Source: a virus. Taken from it: a DNA stretch of 24,214 nt. The notes beneath the pieces are model-generated. The model did not search any database, was not told the DNA's origin, and saw only the letters and a program-made list of their open reading frames with translations. The stretch spans positions 1 to 24,214 of the IMG/VR virus record IMGVR_UViG_3300009176_000074; one strand, 5' to 3'. The position numbers and the translations under genes are program-made. Below are positions 12,947 to 19,843 of the stretch, in pieces. Positions within the stretch are counted from its first letter, which is position 1. Each line of letters starts with the position of its first letter.

Positions 12947-12974
12947 TCACCACGGCGCAACCAGGCCCAAGGAC
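12911..12974 (+). promoter_or_regulatory. Stem-loop E with apical TTGACG loop on the + strand
   Basis: GGGCCGCGCC (12911-12920) pairs perfectly with GGCGCGGCCC (12934-12943). Inside, CGG pairs with CCG around the loop TTGACG, leaving one bulged A. After the stop codon at 12946 come CAACCAGGCC and CAAGGAC (AAGGAC at 12969-12974), recalling the leftward leaders. The nearest convincing start is ATG 13039 with its own GGAGG; TTG 12984 is 9 nt after AAGGAC but has no supportable product. No T-run follows, so it is not a standard terminator. Confidence 0.5.
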
Positions 12975-13038
12975 ATAGGCCCGTTGCGGCGCTCGGTGAC
13001 TGTTCGGAAATCTAATGCAATGCGGGAGGATCTGAAAG

Positions 13039-13266
13039 ATGGCCGGGTATGTGTTGGCCCACGGCTATTGCTTTGGCTGCGGTGCCTTGTTCTCATTCAA
13101 CCCGGTGCACGTCCCGAGCATAGGCGTGCACGGCGTGCGCGAGCCGGTGTGCCGGGCCTGCGTCGAGCGCGTCAATCCGCAGCGCATCACCAACGGCCTG
13201 GCGCCTATCGAGCCGCACCCGGAGGCGTATGAGCCCTGCAGTGAAATCGAGCTGCACTATGATTGA
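13039..13266 (+). CDS. Zinc-ribbon small phage protein
   Basis: A 75-residue protein with C11-x2-C14 and C38-x2-C41 flanking FSFNPVHVPSIGVHGVREPV, then ERVNPQRITNGLAPIEPHPEAYEP. This is a familiar small phage family with the pattern CFGC...FNP..VPSI...G.REPVCRACVER.NP.R...GL.PI; zinc binding is inferred and the role unknown. GGAGG precedes ATG 13039. Last substantial gene of the rightward operon. Confidence 0.78.
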   Translation: MAGYVLAHGYCFGCGALFSFNPVHVPSIGVHGVREPVCRACVERVNPQRITNGLAPIEPHPEAYEPCSEIELHYD

Positions 13267-13339
13267 CCGGCTCGGCCTGGTGCTGGCGCTGGCCGTCATC
13301 CTGGCGGTGCTGGCGAGCTGTCAGATGCCGCTGCGCTGA
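13259..13339 (+). CDS. 26-residue predicted lipopeptide
   Basis: The product (MIDRLGLVLALAVILAVLAS, then CQMPLR) is a short signal peptide ending in a lipobox LASC, so lipidation at C21 would leave a six-residue peptide. It starts 8 nt before the stop of the zinc-ribbon gene; no strong ribosome site is seen. It resembles entericidin-like or very small phage lipoproteins in design only. It lies at the end of the early operon, before the convergent terminator. Confidence 0.5.
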   Translation: MIDRLGLVLALAVILAVLASCQMPLR

Positions 13340-13414
13340 CAAAATAATGGCCCCGGAGTCGCATCGCTGCGAGGCCGAGGCCCGTCATGCATGGCGCCAG
13401 GGTTTGGGGGGACA

Positions 13415-13454
13415 ATAACCGGGGTAACCAGGCGATGACGTTGGCCCCGGTTAT
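13415..13454. terminator. Convergent terminator between early and late operons
   Basis: ATAACCGGGG (13415-13424) pairs with CCCCGGTTAT (13445-13454) across a 20-nt loop. On the + strand ATTTTT follows within 13 nt (13462-13467). It separates the rightward early genes from the leftward late genes. A second small hairpin (TCGCA/TGCGA, 13359-13372) sits upstream; nothing else is seen in 13340-13465. Confidence 0.6.
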
Positions 13455-13465
13455 AGCACAGATTT

Positions 13466-13669
13466 TTAATCGGTGGGCGACTCATCCTCCTCCGGCTCGA
13501 GGCCCGCGAGCGTCTCGCTCACCGCGCCTGCCGTCTGTGCCAGCTCGGCCAATTGCGCCTCGGCCTCGGCCGGATCGTCCTCGGCAAGGGCCTGCCGCAC
13601 CAGCTCGGCCAGCTCCTCGATGCGTTGCGCAGCCGCATGTAGCGAAGCGATTTGCCGTTGCGTTGTCAT
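13466..13669 (-). CDS. Small acidic coiled-coil protein, last gene of the late operon
   Basis: A 67-residue protein that is nearly all helix (QIASLHAAAQRIEELAELVRQALAEDD, EAEAQLAELAQTAGAVSETLAGLE) with an acidic tail. GAGGG precedes ATG 13669. It follows two membrane genes at the end of the late operon. Unknown function. Confidence 0.62.
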   Translation of the reverse strand: MTTQRQIASLHAAAQRIEELAELVRQALAEDDPAEAEAQLAELAQTAGAVSETLAGLEPEEDESPTD

Positions 13670-13678
13670 CGGTAGCCC

Positions 13679-13903
13679 TCACCACTTTAGAACGGGAAAG
13701 CTGACATGGCCGAGCGCACCCGCAACCCAAACGACAAGCAGGATCAGGCAAATCAATCCGACAATGATCTTGGCAAATTTCATCACCATCGGATCGATGG
13801 CAACGCCGAACCAATCGCGCACCACCCATAGGATCGCATAGGCGATGCACAGCACGATGGCGATATAGAGCAGCAGATATAGAAACGATATCAGTAAGCC
13901 CAT
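13679..13903 (-). CDS. Two-helix small membrane protein (holin candidate)
   Basis: A 74-residue protein with two transmembrane segments: LLISFLYLLLYIAIVLCIAY (3-22) and FAKIIVGLICLILLVVWVAG (about 43-62), separated by a short loop WVVRDWFGVAIDPMVM. The layout resembles the Thivi_2564-type small membrane proteins. Position downstream of the endolysin makes a holin role possible but unproven. AGGAGG lies 5 nt before ATG 13903. Confidence 0.68.
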   Translation of the reverse strand: MGLLISFLYLLLYIAIVLCIAYAILWVVRDWFGVAIDPMVMKFAKIIVGLICLILLVVWVAGALGHVSFPVLKW

Positions 13904-13912
13904 CCGAACCTC

Positions 13913-14011
13913 CTATCGTCCGAGCAGCACCAGCACGATGACGATGATGGCAACGGCGAGCGCGAACCACGCGACATTTTGGGCAAATGCTCGCCAGGCC
14001 TGGCGGGCCAT
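13913..14011 (-). CDS. 32-residue single-pass membrane micro-protein
   Basis: The product has an amphipathic start (MARQAWRAFAQNVAWF) and a hydrophobic helix (ALAVAIIVIVLVLLG) ending in R. ATG 14011 overlaps the upstream TGA as TGATG, and its TAG overlaps the AGGAGG of the next gene, so it is embedded in the coupled chain. It could be a holin or antiholin partner; this is inference. Confidence 0.58.
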   Translation of the reverse strand: MARQAWRAFAQNVAWFALAVAIIVIVLVLLGR

Positions 14012-14454
14012 CACATAGGCTGCGGCGCGCCGACCGGGCTAATGGTGCCCGCCACTGCCTCGCCCGCCACGATCTCGATGTCCATGGTGGTGACCAGCTC
14101 GCGCGTGCCCTCGCCGAGGTCGGCATCGGCGCTGCAGCTCACCTGCACCTGGCCGACCTGGCCGTTTGGCGTAACGGTGGCGCGCGTGCTGTCATTGGCA
14201 TCAACGTCCACCGTCGCGATGTTGGCATCCGAGGTGTCCCAGGTCACCGCGCCATCGATGTTGGCCGGGTTGCCGTGCGAGTCGACGTAGGCGACTTGCA
14301 CCTGCACCAGGTGATCATTCGGGAGGGTATAGGCCATGTCCTGTCCTTTCGCTGTGATGGTGAATCGATCATATGTGATCGTGATAAGCGCGTAGCCTTC
14401 CGGCTCAGTAACGAACTTGAGCGTGCCGCCGAGCTGAAATTGAACCGTGCTCAT
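14011..14454 (-). CDS. Ig-like (BIG2-type) domain phage protein
   Basis: A 147-residue protein. Residues about 42-135 read as an Ig-like beta sandwich (VQVQVAYVDSHGNPANIDGAVTW, NIATVDVDANDSTRATVTPNG, VGQVQVSCSAD, ELVTTMDIEIVAGEAV), as in phage decoration or fibre-associated proteins. An N-terminal beta-rich extension (STVQFQLGGTLKFVTEPEG) precedes it. ATG 14454 forms an ATGA junction with the upstream gene. A second in-frame ATG at 14337 has AAAGGA 6 nt upstream and would give a 108-residue product covering just the Ig domain. Confidence 0.7.
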   Translation of the reverse strand: MSTVQFQLGGTLKFVTEPEGYALITITYDRFTITAKGQDMAYTLPNDHLVQVQVAYVDSHGNPANIDGAVTWDTSDANIATVDVDANDSTRATVTPNGQVGQVQVSCSADADLGEGTRELVTTMDIEIVAGEAVAGTISPVGAPQPM

Positions 14455-14783
14455 TCCTTGCTCGCGCAAGATGGTGGATCCCACGCAACCGCCAGCTTCC
14501 TTGCCCTGGAATGGGCATTGATGGCGTTAGTAGTCCCTACCTGCGCTCGCTGTGGCTGCGAATTAGTTGGATCCCTCTGCCAAATCTCAAACAGGTGGGC
14601 CATTGCTTCCACCAAGCCCTTATCAATGCCATCGAACGCTAGTTGTCTCACCCGCTCCCGCTCGGTGGGATCGACACAGTCGTAAGGCACCTTGGATTGC
14701 GCCTCCAATAGCGCCAGCAGAAGGAGCGTGACCACCACGGTGATCACACCGACTGCGAGAGCTATCCATCGGTCGCGAGTCAT
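14451..14783 (-). CDS. Membrane-anchored protein, paralogue of the preceding gene
   Basis: A 110-residue protein. One N-terminal transmembrane helix (IALAVGVITVVVTLLLLALL, 7-26) is followed by a helical domain with the pattern GLVEAMAHLFEIWQRD ... RAQVGTTNAINAHSRA. The same L..IW..D...A..G..NA..A pattern occurs in the product of 14780-15151, so the two are diverged tandem duplicates. C36 and C106 are in the extra-membrane part. ATGA overlaps on both sides. Possibly part of the lysis region; no family recognised. Confidence 0.66.
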   Translation of the reverse strand: MTRDRWIALAVGVITVVVTLLLLALLEAQSKVPYDCVDPTERERVRQLAFDGIDKGLVEAMAHLFEIWQRDPTNSQPQRAQVGTTNAINAHSRARKLAVAWDPPSCASKE

Positions 14784-15151
14784 GGCCTGGCTTTCGATTC
14801 GCGCTCTCGGTCTTCGATTGCTTTCATGCTTCTAATGTAGGCGTCGCGCGCGTTGCGCGCACCTACTACTGCCTTCGGTGGAATGCGCGGCTGATAGGCG
14901 TCAGTGACCCAAATGCTGTAGAGCTGCATGATGTGCTTTTTAAAGGCTTCGTCTAATGCCTGCCGTTCTAGCGCGTCGATGTGATCATCGTATTTCGACG
15001 GCGGCACCGGAGTGCCCTGCGCCCCCGCCTCATCCCATCCGCCGGTGAGATAGCCGATGATGGCGAGCGCAAACAGGATCGCAAGCACGATGATAACCGT
15101 CAGCGCGACGCGATGTCCGATGCTGATGCGGTTAAGCAATCCCATCGACAT
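14780..15151 (-). CDS. Membrane-anchored protein of the endolysin region
   Basis: A 123-residue protein. The N-terminal transmembrane helix (VALTVIIVLAILFALAIIGYL, about 15-35) is followed by a linker and a helical domain (ERQALDEAFKKHIMQLYSIWVTDAYQPR, AVVGARNARDAYIRSMKAIEDRE). ATG 15151 lies 20 nt inside the endolysin gene with AAGAG upstream; ATG 15145 is an alternative. Its N-in, C-out layout could fit an inner-membrane spanin, but the size and the second copy next door are unusual. Confidence 0.65.
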   Translation of the reverse strand: MSMGLLNRISIGHRVALTVIIVLAILFALAIIGYLTGGWDEAGAQGTPVPPSKYDDHIDALERQALDEAFKKHIMQLYSIWVTDAYQPRIPPKAVVGARNARDAYIRSMKAIEDRERESKARP

Positions 15152-16619
15152 ACTCTTGCACGGCGCGGAACATGGACTCCGAGTCTTTTTTCAGCTCGGT
15201 TTCGTGGCGGATAATTGGGCCGTAGTGATTGGCAAGATTCCGCAGCGTCAATGCGTGCGACTCGGCAGCGAATGCGGGCATGACCTTGCACATGAGCTGA
15301 AACTGCTGACCGCGCCCCGAGCCGTAGCAATCCCAATCGCTGCTCGAGCAGGAGACATCCACCGCAAAGGCCATCAGATAACCCGGCGATTGCCGCCGCG
15401 CATACTCATCCATCAGCCGATCAAATTCCGGGTTGCTGGCACCGGCGGCATTGTATGAGGTCTGGAAAGCTCCGGCCTCGCAGGTTGTGCTGTCATAGTT
15501 GGAAGCAGATTGATCCCGACCACAGCAATGTTGCCCGCTCGATTCCCGCATGCCGCTGCCGAGCATTAAGGCGTAGAGATTCCGCAGCACGTCCGCGCCT
15601 GCCTCCTCATTCGACAGGCCCAACGCGGTAAAGTCCTTGCGGTAGAGGTTGAGCGCATCCTTATCCGAGTCGGTCCTGGCCTTGGCCATGTCGAGCGCAG
15701 CCGGATGCCCGGCCTTGAGCTTGAGATAGGTTTGTGCGAACGCCAGGGCCATGCCTTGAATGTATCCGGTCGGCGCGACGCCGCGGTCATCCCAGGAGTA
15801 GAAAGCAATATCGCTATCATTGGCGAGCCGCGCGATCCGTTCCCGGTCTGCGACCGAGAGCGCATCGGGTGGCGGTGGCGGCAACGGTATCGGCTCGGCG
15901 TCCTCATACAATGCCGTCCATGTTTCTTGCCCTGCAATGCCGTCGACCTCGAGGCCGCGTGACGCCTGGTAGCGCAACACGTTCTGCTCGGTCGCTGGCC
16001 CGAAATCACCATCTATCGTGTCGGTGAAATTCGGGATCATGCGCTGCAGATCCACGACATCCGGCCCGCTATCGCCGCGCTCGAGCATGGGGCGATCCTC
16101 AACCGGAATCTGCGGCACGTCACCGGCAGCGGTCGGCCAGATCAGCCCGACAACCTCGGCAGGATTATACGATTGCACATTGACCTGGTCGGATTGATTG
16201 CCGCCCCTGCAGCGGTACCAACCGTCGTCGTCCAGCTCCTCGAATAGGGTGACGTGGCCACCACCCTCCCTTTCCTTTACGACAACGCAACCCTGCACCG
16301 GAGCGCCGATGAGCTGGCCGCCGCCATGCATCCATGGTTTCCACGATAACGCCCACATCCACTTGTCCGTATCGGTCGGGCCCCAGGGTGGGCGAATGTC
16401 AGCGACGGCCATGCAGAATGCGGCAGTCAATCCGCACCAGGCCGTTTCGTCGTGTTGGTACAGATCGCAATAGCTTTGCATGTCCGGGTATTTCCGGGCG
16501 ATGTACTTTGTCATAGCGAGGATCCGCGGATTATCCGCATCGCCTGGCGCCTCGGTCAGTCCGGTGATTGATCGCATCACTAGCAGCCAGGGCGCGACCT
16601 CTGGTTTTTTCTCGGGCAT
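15132..16619 (-). CDS. Endolysin with CHAP/NlpC-like peptidase, peptidoglycan-binding and lysozyme-like domains
   Basis: A 495-residue protein. Residues about 15-165 resemble the TIGR02594/CHAP-type cysteine peptidase: TAWCGLTAAFC (C62), GGHVTLF (H122), RGGNQSDQVNV (N141). Residues 180-238 are a peptidoglycan-binding domain (LERGDSGPDVVDLQRMI ... IDGDFGPATEQNVLRYQ ... VDGIAGQETW). After a PIPLPPPPP linker, residues 255-495 form a second putative catalytic region with GSGMRESSGQHCCGRDQ (E359), whose ESSG resembles lytic transglycosylases, and six cysteines. It cleaves host peptidoglycan at lysis. ATG 16619 has AAAGGA upstream. About twice the length of common endolysins. Confidence 0.82.
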   Translation of the reverse strand: MPEKKPEVAPWLLVMRSITGLTEAPGDADNPRILAMTKYIARKYPDMQSYCDLYQHDETAWCGLTAAFCMAVADIRPPWGPTDTDKWMWALSWKPWMHGGGQLIGAPVQGCVVVKEREGGGHVTLFEELDDDGWYRCRGGNQSDQVNVQSYNPAEVVGLIWPTAAGDVPQIPVEDRPMLERGDSGPDVVDLQRMIPNFTDTIDGDFGPATEQNVLRYQASRGLEVDGIAGQETWTALYEDAEPIPLPPPPPDALSVADRERIARLANDSDIAFYSWDDRGVAPTGYIQGMALAFAQTYLKLKAGHPAALDMAKARTDSDKDALNLYRKDFTALGLSNEEAGADVLRNLYALMLGSGMRESSGQHCCGRDQSASNYDSTTCEAGAFQTSYNAAGASNPEFDRLMDEYARRQSPGYLMAFAVDVSCSSSDWDCYGSGRGQQFQLMCKVMPAFAAESHALTLRNLANHYGPIIRHETELKKDSESMFRAVQEYVDGIA

Positions 16620-16731
16620 GGTGTTGTCCTTTTGCATCATCACGTGGCGCGCCCCGGCGCAGGGCGGCCGCCAGCCGATCATAGAATGCGAGCATTGCGC
16701 GGCGGCTTTCCTCGCAGCGTTGGCAGCTCAT
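16531..16731 (-). CDS. Small CxxC protein overlapping the endolysin start
   Basis: A 66-residue protein starting MSCQRCEESRRAMLAFYDRL, with C3 and C6, then a basic tail. ATG 16731 forms an ATGA junction with the upstream gene (16728-16731). The last 29 codons overlap the first part of the endolysin in another frame, which is long even for this phage. The N-terminal half looks protein-like; the basic tail may only reflect the overlap. Confidence 0.42.
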   Translation of the reverse strand: MSCQRCEESRRAMLAFYDRLAAALRRGAPRDDAKGQHHAREKTRGRALAASDAINHRTDRGARRCG

Positions 16732-16991
16732 CGCCGCTGCGTCCGCAATGTGCCGGGCATTGGTCCCGGCATCATCACGATGGGCCGATGGCGAGTTGCG
16801 TGCACCACCGGCACCGGCGCCGGTCGCGGCGGCAGATTGGCGGGAGGCGTCACCGGAGTCATCGGCGTTAACGGCTGAATCACCGGCAAGATGCGAACGT
16901 GCATCGCCAGGCGTTGGCGCGCCACCCAATCCTCCGCGGGCGCCTGGATGACCTGGCGCTGATCCGCGAGCCATTGCGTACCGCCGACCAT
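16728..16991 (-). CDS. Pro-rich small protein of unknown function
   Basis: An 87-residue protein. A helical start (WLADQRQVIQAPAEDWVARQRL) is followed by a Pro/Val-rich tail (LTPMTPVTPPANLPPRPAPV) and a basic end. AAAAGGA lies 8 nt before ATG 16991, 5 nt after the stop of the upstream gene. The Pro-rich part could be a low-complexity linker. Confidence 0.5.
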   Translation of the reverse strand: MVGGTQWLADQRQVIQAPAEDWVARQRLAMHVRILPVIQPLTPMTPVTPPANLPPRPAPVPVVHATRHRPIVMMPGPMPGTLRTQRR

Positions 16992-16995
16992 TGCA

Positions 16996-17319
16996 TCATT
17001 CCTTTTCCGGCGGTGGCTGCGGCGGCATGATTGGCGGCAGCTCTGGCGGTGGCGCTGATGTTGGAGTCTTTGCGCCTGCCCTTCCGAATGGAGTCATGAC
17101 CATTTTCGGAACACCACGCGCGGCCGCGGCCTCGGCACCGTCACCGAACAGCATTGACTTGGCCCACGCCTCGCGCGCGGCTCGGTCAAATTGAATCATG
17201 TCCTTCCAATCTTCATTCGGTGTGGTCTGCCGCTGCTCGGCCTCGGGGAATGTTTCCACGAAATCGGCGGGCAATTCCGGTGCGGTGCGAGGAGCTGCTG
17301 CCTTGGGATCATCAGCCAT
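16996..17319 (-). CDS. Pro/Ala-rich phage protein of unknown function
   Basis: A 107-residue protein: N-terminal PKAAAPRTAPELPADFVETF, a central acidic part EDWKDMIQFDRAAREAWAKSMLFGDGAEAAAARG, and a Pro-rich C-terminus (SAPPPELPPIMPPQPPPEKE). Start 17319 was chosen because GGAG lies about 10 nt upstream. It overlaps the preceding gene by 8 nt. It is downstream of fibre-associated genes, so possibly a tail accessory protein. Confidence 0.62.
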   Translation of the reverse strand: MADDPKAAAPRTAPELPADFVETFPEAEQRQTTPNEDWKDMIQFDRAAREAWAKSMLFGDGAEAAAARGVPKMVMTPFGRAGAKTPTSAPPPELPPIMPPQPPPEKE

Positions 17320-17620
17320 TTTTGAGTCTCCATTCGGCTTGGCGTTGCTCGGCCTGGCGCCTGTTTTCCGCCAGCGTGTCCTCTTGCTCTTGCTTGGCAG
17401 CGTGCCAGGCATCGACATATTTTTGATAAGGTTCGAAATCGTCAATCGGCGTGTTGGCCTTGAACTCCGAGGCGTTCGGTGGATTGACATATTCGATATG
17501 CCCGGCGGCGCCGTCCCATTGAATCACACTGATGGCCGGATCGAGTCCGCTGCAATCGACGGTTAATCCCACGCCGTCAACGACAACGATATTATCGGGC
17601 CGAACGATTGTTTCGCTCAT
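17312..17620 (-). CDS. Putative tail fibre assembly or fibre-associated protein
   Basis: A 102-residue protein. It has a beta-rich N-terminus (IVVVDGVGLTVDCSGLDP, ISVIQWDGAAGHIEYV), then FEPYQKYVDAWHAAKQEQEDTLAENRRQ, a charged helix. A beta-domain followed by a long helix, encoded just after a fibre gene, resembles tail fibre assembly chaperones, but the similarity is one of layout only. ATG 17620 has GAGGG upstream and overlaps the previous gene by 29 nt. Confidence 0.6.
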   Translation of the reverse strand: MSETIVRPDNIVVVDGVGLTVDCSGLDPAISVIQWDGAAGHIEYVNPPNASEFKANTPIDDFEPYQKYVDAWHAAKQEQEDTLAENRRQAEQRQAEWRLKNG

Positions 17621-17915
17621 CGCGGATTTCCCTCGGTGGTTCATGCATAGGTAAAGCAACCTGGTCGTTTAGCTTGACCATCTCATTTCTGAAACTCTCG
17701 ACCGCGGCGCCGGTTTGCCGCTGCTGCTGGCTGTTCTCAATCAACAGGATTGGAAGCCAGGCTAGCGCACACTTCCACATATCCAATTCTTCATTGCTCT
17801 GCGGATGCTTGCCGCGCACCTGCACCCACAACGGACACTTGTGGCACACCTTTGATGTGTCCACCTTGTGCAGCGGACAAATCAAACCCGCATCGGCGCG
17901 CGGAATTTGCGGCAT
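17592..17915 (-). CDS. Cys/His-rich phage protein of the fibre region
   Basis: A 107-residue protein. C13-P-L-H16, C24-x2-C27 (KVCHKCPLWVQVRGKHP) and C49 form a likely zinc site. WKCALAWLPILLIENSQQQRQTGAAVESFRNEMV is a helical segment seen in similar small proteins of rhizobial phages, all without known function. It begins 9 nt after the end of the collagen-like fibre gene. Confidence 0.68.
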   Translation of the reverse strand: MPQIPRADAGLICPLHKVDTSKVCHKCPLWVQVRGKHPQSNEELDMWKCALAWLPILLIENSQQQRQTGAAVESFRNEMVKLNDQVALPMHEPPREIRDERNNRSAR

Positions 17916-17924
17916 TCGCTACCC

Positions 17925-19451
17925 TCAATTCTTGCTGCAAATGATGGTGTCAACATAGGCCACGCGCATGTCGAGCCCGTGCGAGTGCGAGTTGCTGCCG
18001 CCGGTGTTTGCCAAGCCCTGCAAATCAAACCCATAGGCGGCACCCGCATCAAAGGTATATGAGGGCCAGGAAATCATCGCCGGTGAATTGCCCGCAATGC
18101 CGTAGTGAGTATGCGATGGCATTTGCGCCGCCGACAAGGTCATGGCATCGGTTGCGGTGCGGCCGAACAGCGTTGTGAATCCGAGCGAGCCACCACCCGT
18201 TCCTCCGGTCGTTCCCGAGACAACGCGCAGGGCCTTGTTGTCGTGCGTTGTTAGCTTCGTCCATCCCACCGGCGCCGCGGCCTGCACAAACAGCATCGTT
18301 GTTCCTGGTGGCCCGACAATGGACGCTGCCACGAAACCCGTTGTTGCGACCTTTGCCGAGCTGTCACCGGCTGGCGGTGGTGTCGCAACCGTTGGCGCCC
18401 CTGGCAGCACCGCGTTGCTGGCAATGCCGAGCTGGCTACCAACGACTCGCAAGGTCGCATCATTGGCAATCGCAACACTCGAGCCAGCAATGAGGAGCGG
18501 AGCTGTTGCCGCCGATATGATGCCCGGCGGTCCCTGCGTTCCTTGCGCTCCTACTGGTCCCTGGTTCCCTTGCGGCCCCGGCGGCCCGGCAGGCCCGACC
18601 GCACCGTCCGCACCGTCCGCCCCGGCCGGGCCGGGCACACCCTGCGGGCCGATGGGCCCGCCAGGCGTTCCGGGCGGGCCAGCCGGGCCCGCCGGTCCAT
18701 CCGGCCCCGCGGGCCCCAGCGGCCCCGCAGCTCCTGTTGGTCCGGTTGGTCCCGCAGGCCCGACAGGCCCCTGCACGCCCTGCGTGCCGGTCGGCCCGAT
18801 CTGCCCGCGCTCACCGGAAAGATTGATCGTCCAGTTGTTGAACGTGCCGGTGCCGCCAATCAGATCGACCGTCATAATCAGCGAGGTGCCGCTGTAGGTC
18901 GTAACCTTTCCTTCCACCCAATTCGACGGCGAGGCCACCGAGGTTGCGCGCGCTCGCGCACCAACCGAATAGGCAAGACCGGATTGCGTGACGAAAGTTA
19001 ACGGGCCGGTCGCAACAATGTTTGAGGATACCGAGGTGGCCTTGTAGCCCGGCCCGCCCGCTGGCCCCGGATCCCCTTCCGGGCCTTGCGGGCCTGCAGC
19101 TCCGCGTTGGCCTGGCTCGCCTGCCACGCTGATAGTCCAGTTGTCATAGGTGCCAGCGCCGTGCAGCAAATCAATTTGCACTACCAGGTTTTGCACCTCG
19201 TATGAGGTTACAATGCCTTCCATCCAGAAGTTGACGGGATCGTCGGTGAATGCAGCTCGCACCCGAACGCCAGGCAGGAAGCCAAGGCCGAATTGCTGCA
19301 TGACAAAGTTGATGGGCCCGAGGCCAATCGTCACCGTCGAGGCTGATGTGCCTGCGATAACCGGGCCGCGCGGCGCAAACGGCGCCGTCGCCACAACAGC
19401 GATGGTGTTGAGCGTTTCCAGCTCAATGTTAGTTACGCCGGTGATGGCCAT
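17925..19451 (-). CDS. Collagen-like tail fibre protein
   Basis: A 508-residue protein. Two related beta modules (about 35-110 and 140-212, ending G.GT(Y/F)(D/N)NWTI...GE.GQ.G) are each followed by Gly-X-Y collagen-like stretches (111-135 and 213-310). Then come a linker (about 310-360), [11 protein letters not shown] (typical of fibre proteins) and a tail-collar-like GWTKL. The C-terminal domain has SHTHYGIAG and [20 protein letters not shown], His pairs that may bind metal. It probably forms trimers and contacts the host surface. It overlaps the 134-aa gene by 19 nt. The C-terminal domain has a second copy at 23960-24214. Confidence 0.88.
   Translation of the reverse strand: MAITGVTNIELETLNTIAVVATAPFAPRGPVIAGTSASTVTIGLGPINFVMQQFGLGFLPGVRVRAAFTDDPVNFWMEGIVTSYEVQNLVVQIDLLHGAGTYDNWTISVAGEPGQRGAAGPQGPEGDPGPAGGPGYKATSVSSNIVATGPLTFVTQSGLAYSVGARARATSVASPSNWVEGKVTTYSGTSLIMTVDLIGGTGTFNNWTINLSGERGQIGPTGTQGVQGPVGPAGPTGPTGAAGPLGPAGPDGPAGPAGPPGTPGGPIGPQGVPGPAGADGADGAVGPAGPPGPQGNQGPVGAQGTQGPPGIISAATAPLLIAGSSVAIANDATLRVVGSQLGIASNAVLPGAPTVATPPPAGDSSAKVATTGFVAASIVGPPGTTMLFVQAAAPVGWTKLTTHDNKALRVVSGTTGGTGGGSLGFTTLFGRTATDAMTLSAAQMPSHTHYGIAGNSPAMISWPSYTFDAGAAYGFDLQGLANTGGSNSHSHGLDMRVAYVDTIICSKN
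18522..18815 (-). repeat. Collagen-like Gly-X-Y coding repeat
   Basis: About 33 consecutive Gly-X-Y triplets, rich in GPAGP and GPQG, encoded by GGNCCN-rich codons that make the DNA internally repetitive. Slippage or recombination could change its length. A shorter stretch lies at about 19045-19121. Confidence 0.85.
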
Positions 19452-19837
19452 TTGGTCACACCCTCAACGATGGTTAATTGTAATTGCATTATCTTGCGCG
19501 AGAACTTGTCATCGCGGCCGACCACATCGCCGATATAGTCGCCAGGCACCTGATGTTTCATGTAATCCGCCAGGATGTAGAAAACGAAATAGCCGTAATC
19601 GGGAGGCACTCCCACCGATAGCGAGCCGTCATCCGAATTGGCAGATAAAACCACCTCATGGTTTCCCAAGGCGCGGCGAATTTCCATCTCGAAATAGATG
19701 TCGCGCAAATCAACTTGTGCCGGATTCAAATCGTTGTCATCGACCGGCGCAACATATTTAACCGTGTCGATCCAATCCTCATTGTTGCCGGTCTGCACCT
19801 CGAGGAGGATCAGCGGCAGCGCAAGCAAGTTACTCAT
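19433..19837 (-). CDS. Small tail/fibre-region protein of unknown function
   Basis: A 134-residue protein starting [22 protein letters not shown], followed by [33 protein letters not shown] and [30 protein letters not shown]. Beta-rich, with the layout of small baseplate- or fibre-linked proteins found between fibre genes; no family recognised. Start 19837 was chosen over TTG 19843 because GGATGA lies upstream. Confidence 0.66.
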   Translation of the reverse strand: MSNLLALPLILLEVQTGNNEDWIDTVKYVAPVDDNDLNPAQVDLRDIYFEMEIRRALGNHEVVLSANSDDGSLSVGVPPDYGYFVFYILADYMKHQVPGDYIGDVVGRDDKFSRKIMQLQLTIVEGVTKWPSPA

Positions 19838-19843
19838 GGTCAA

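Noticed and set aside
18142-18897. + strand Pro/Gly-rich frame opposite the collagen repeat
   Set aside because: The reverse of Gly-Pro-rich codons also gives a Gly-Pro-rich frame; this is a mirror of the fibre gene.
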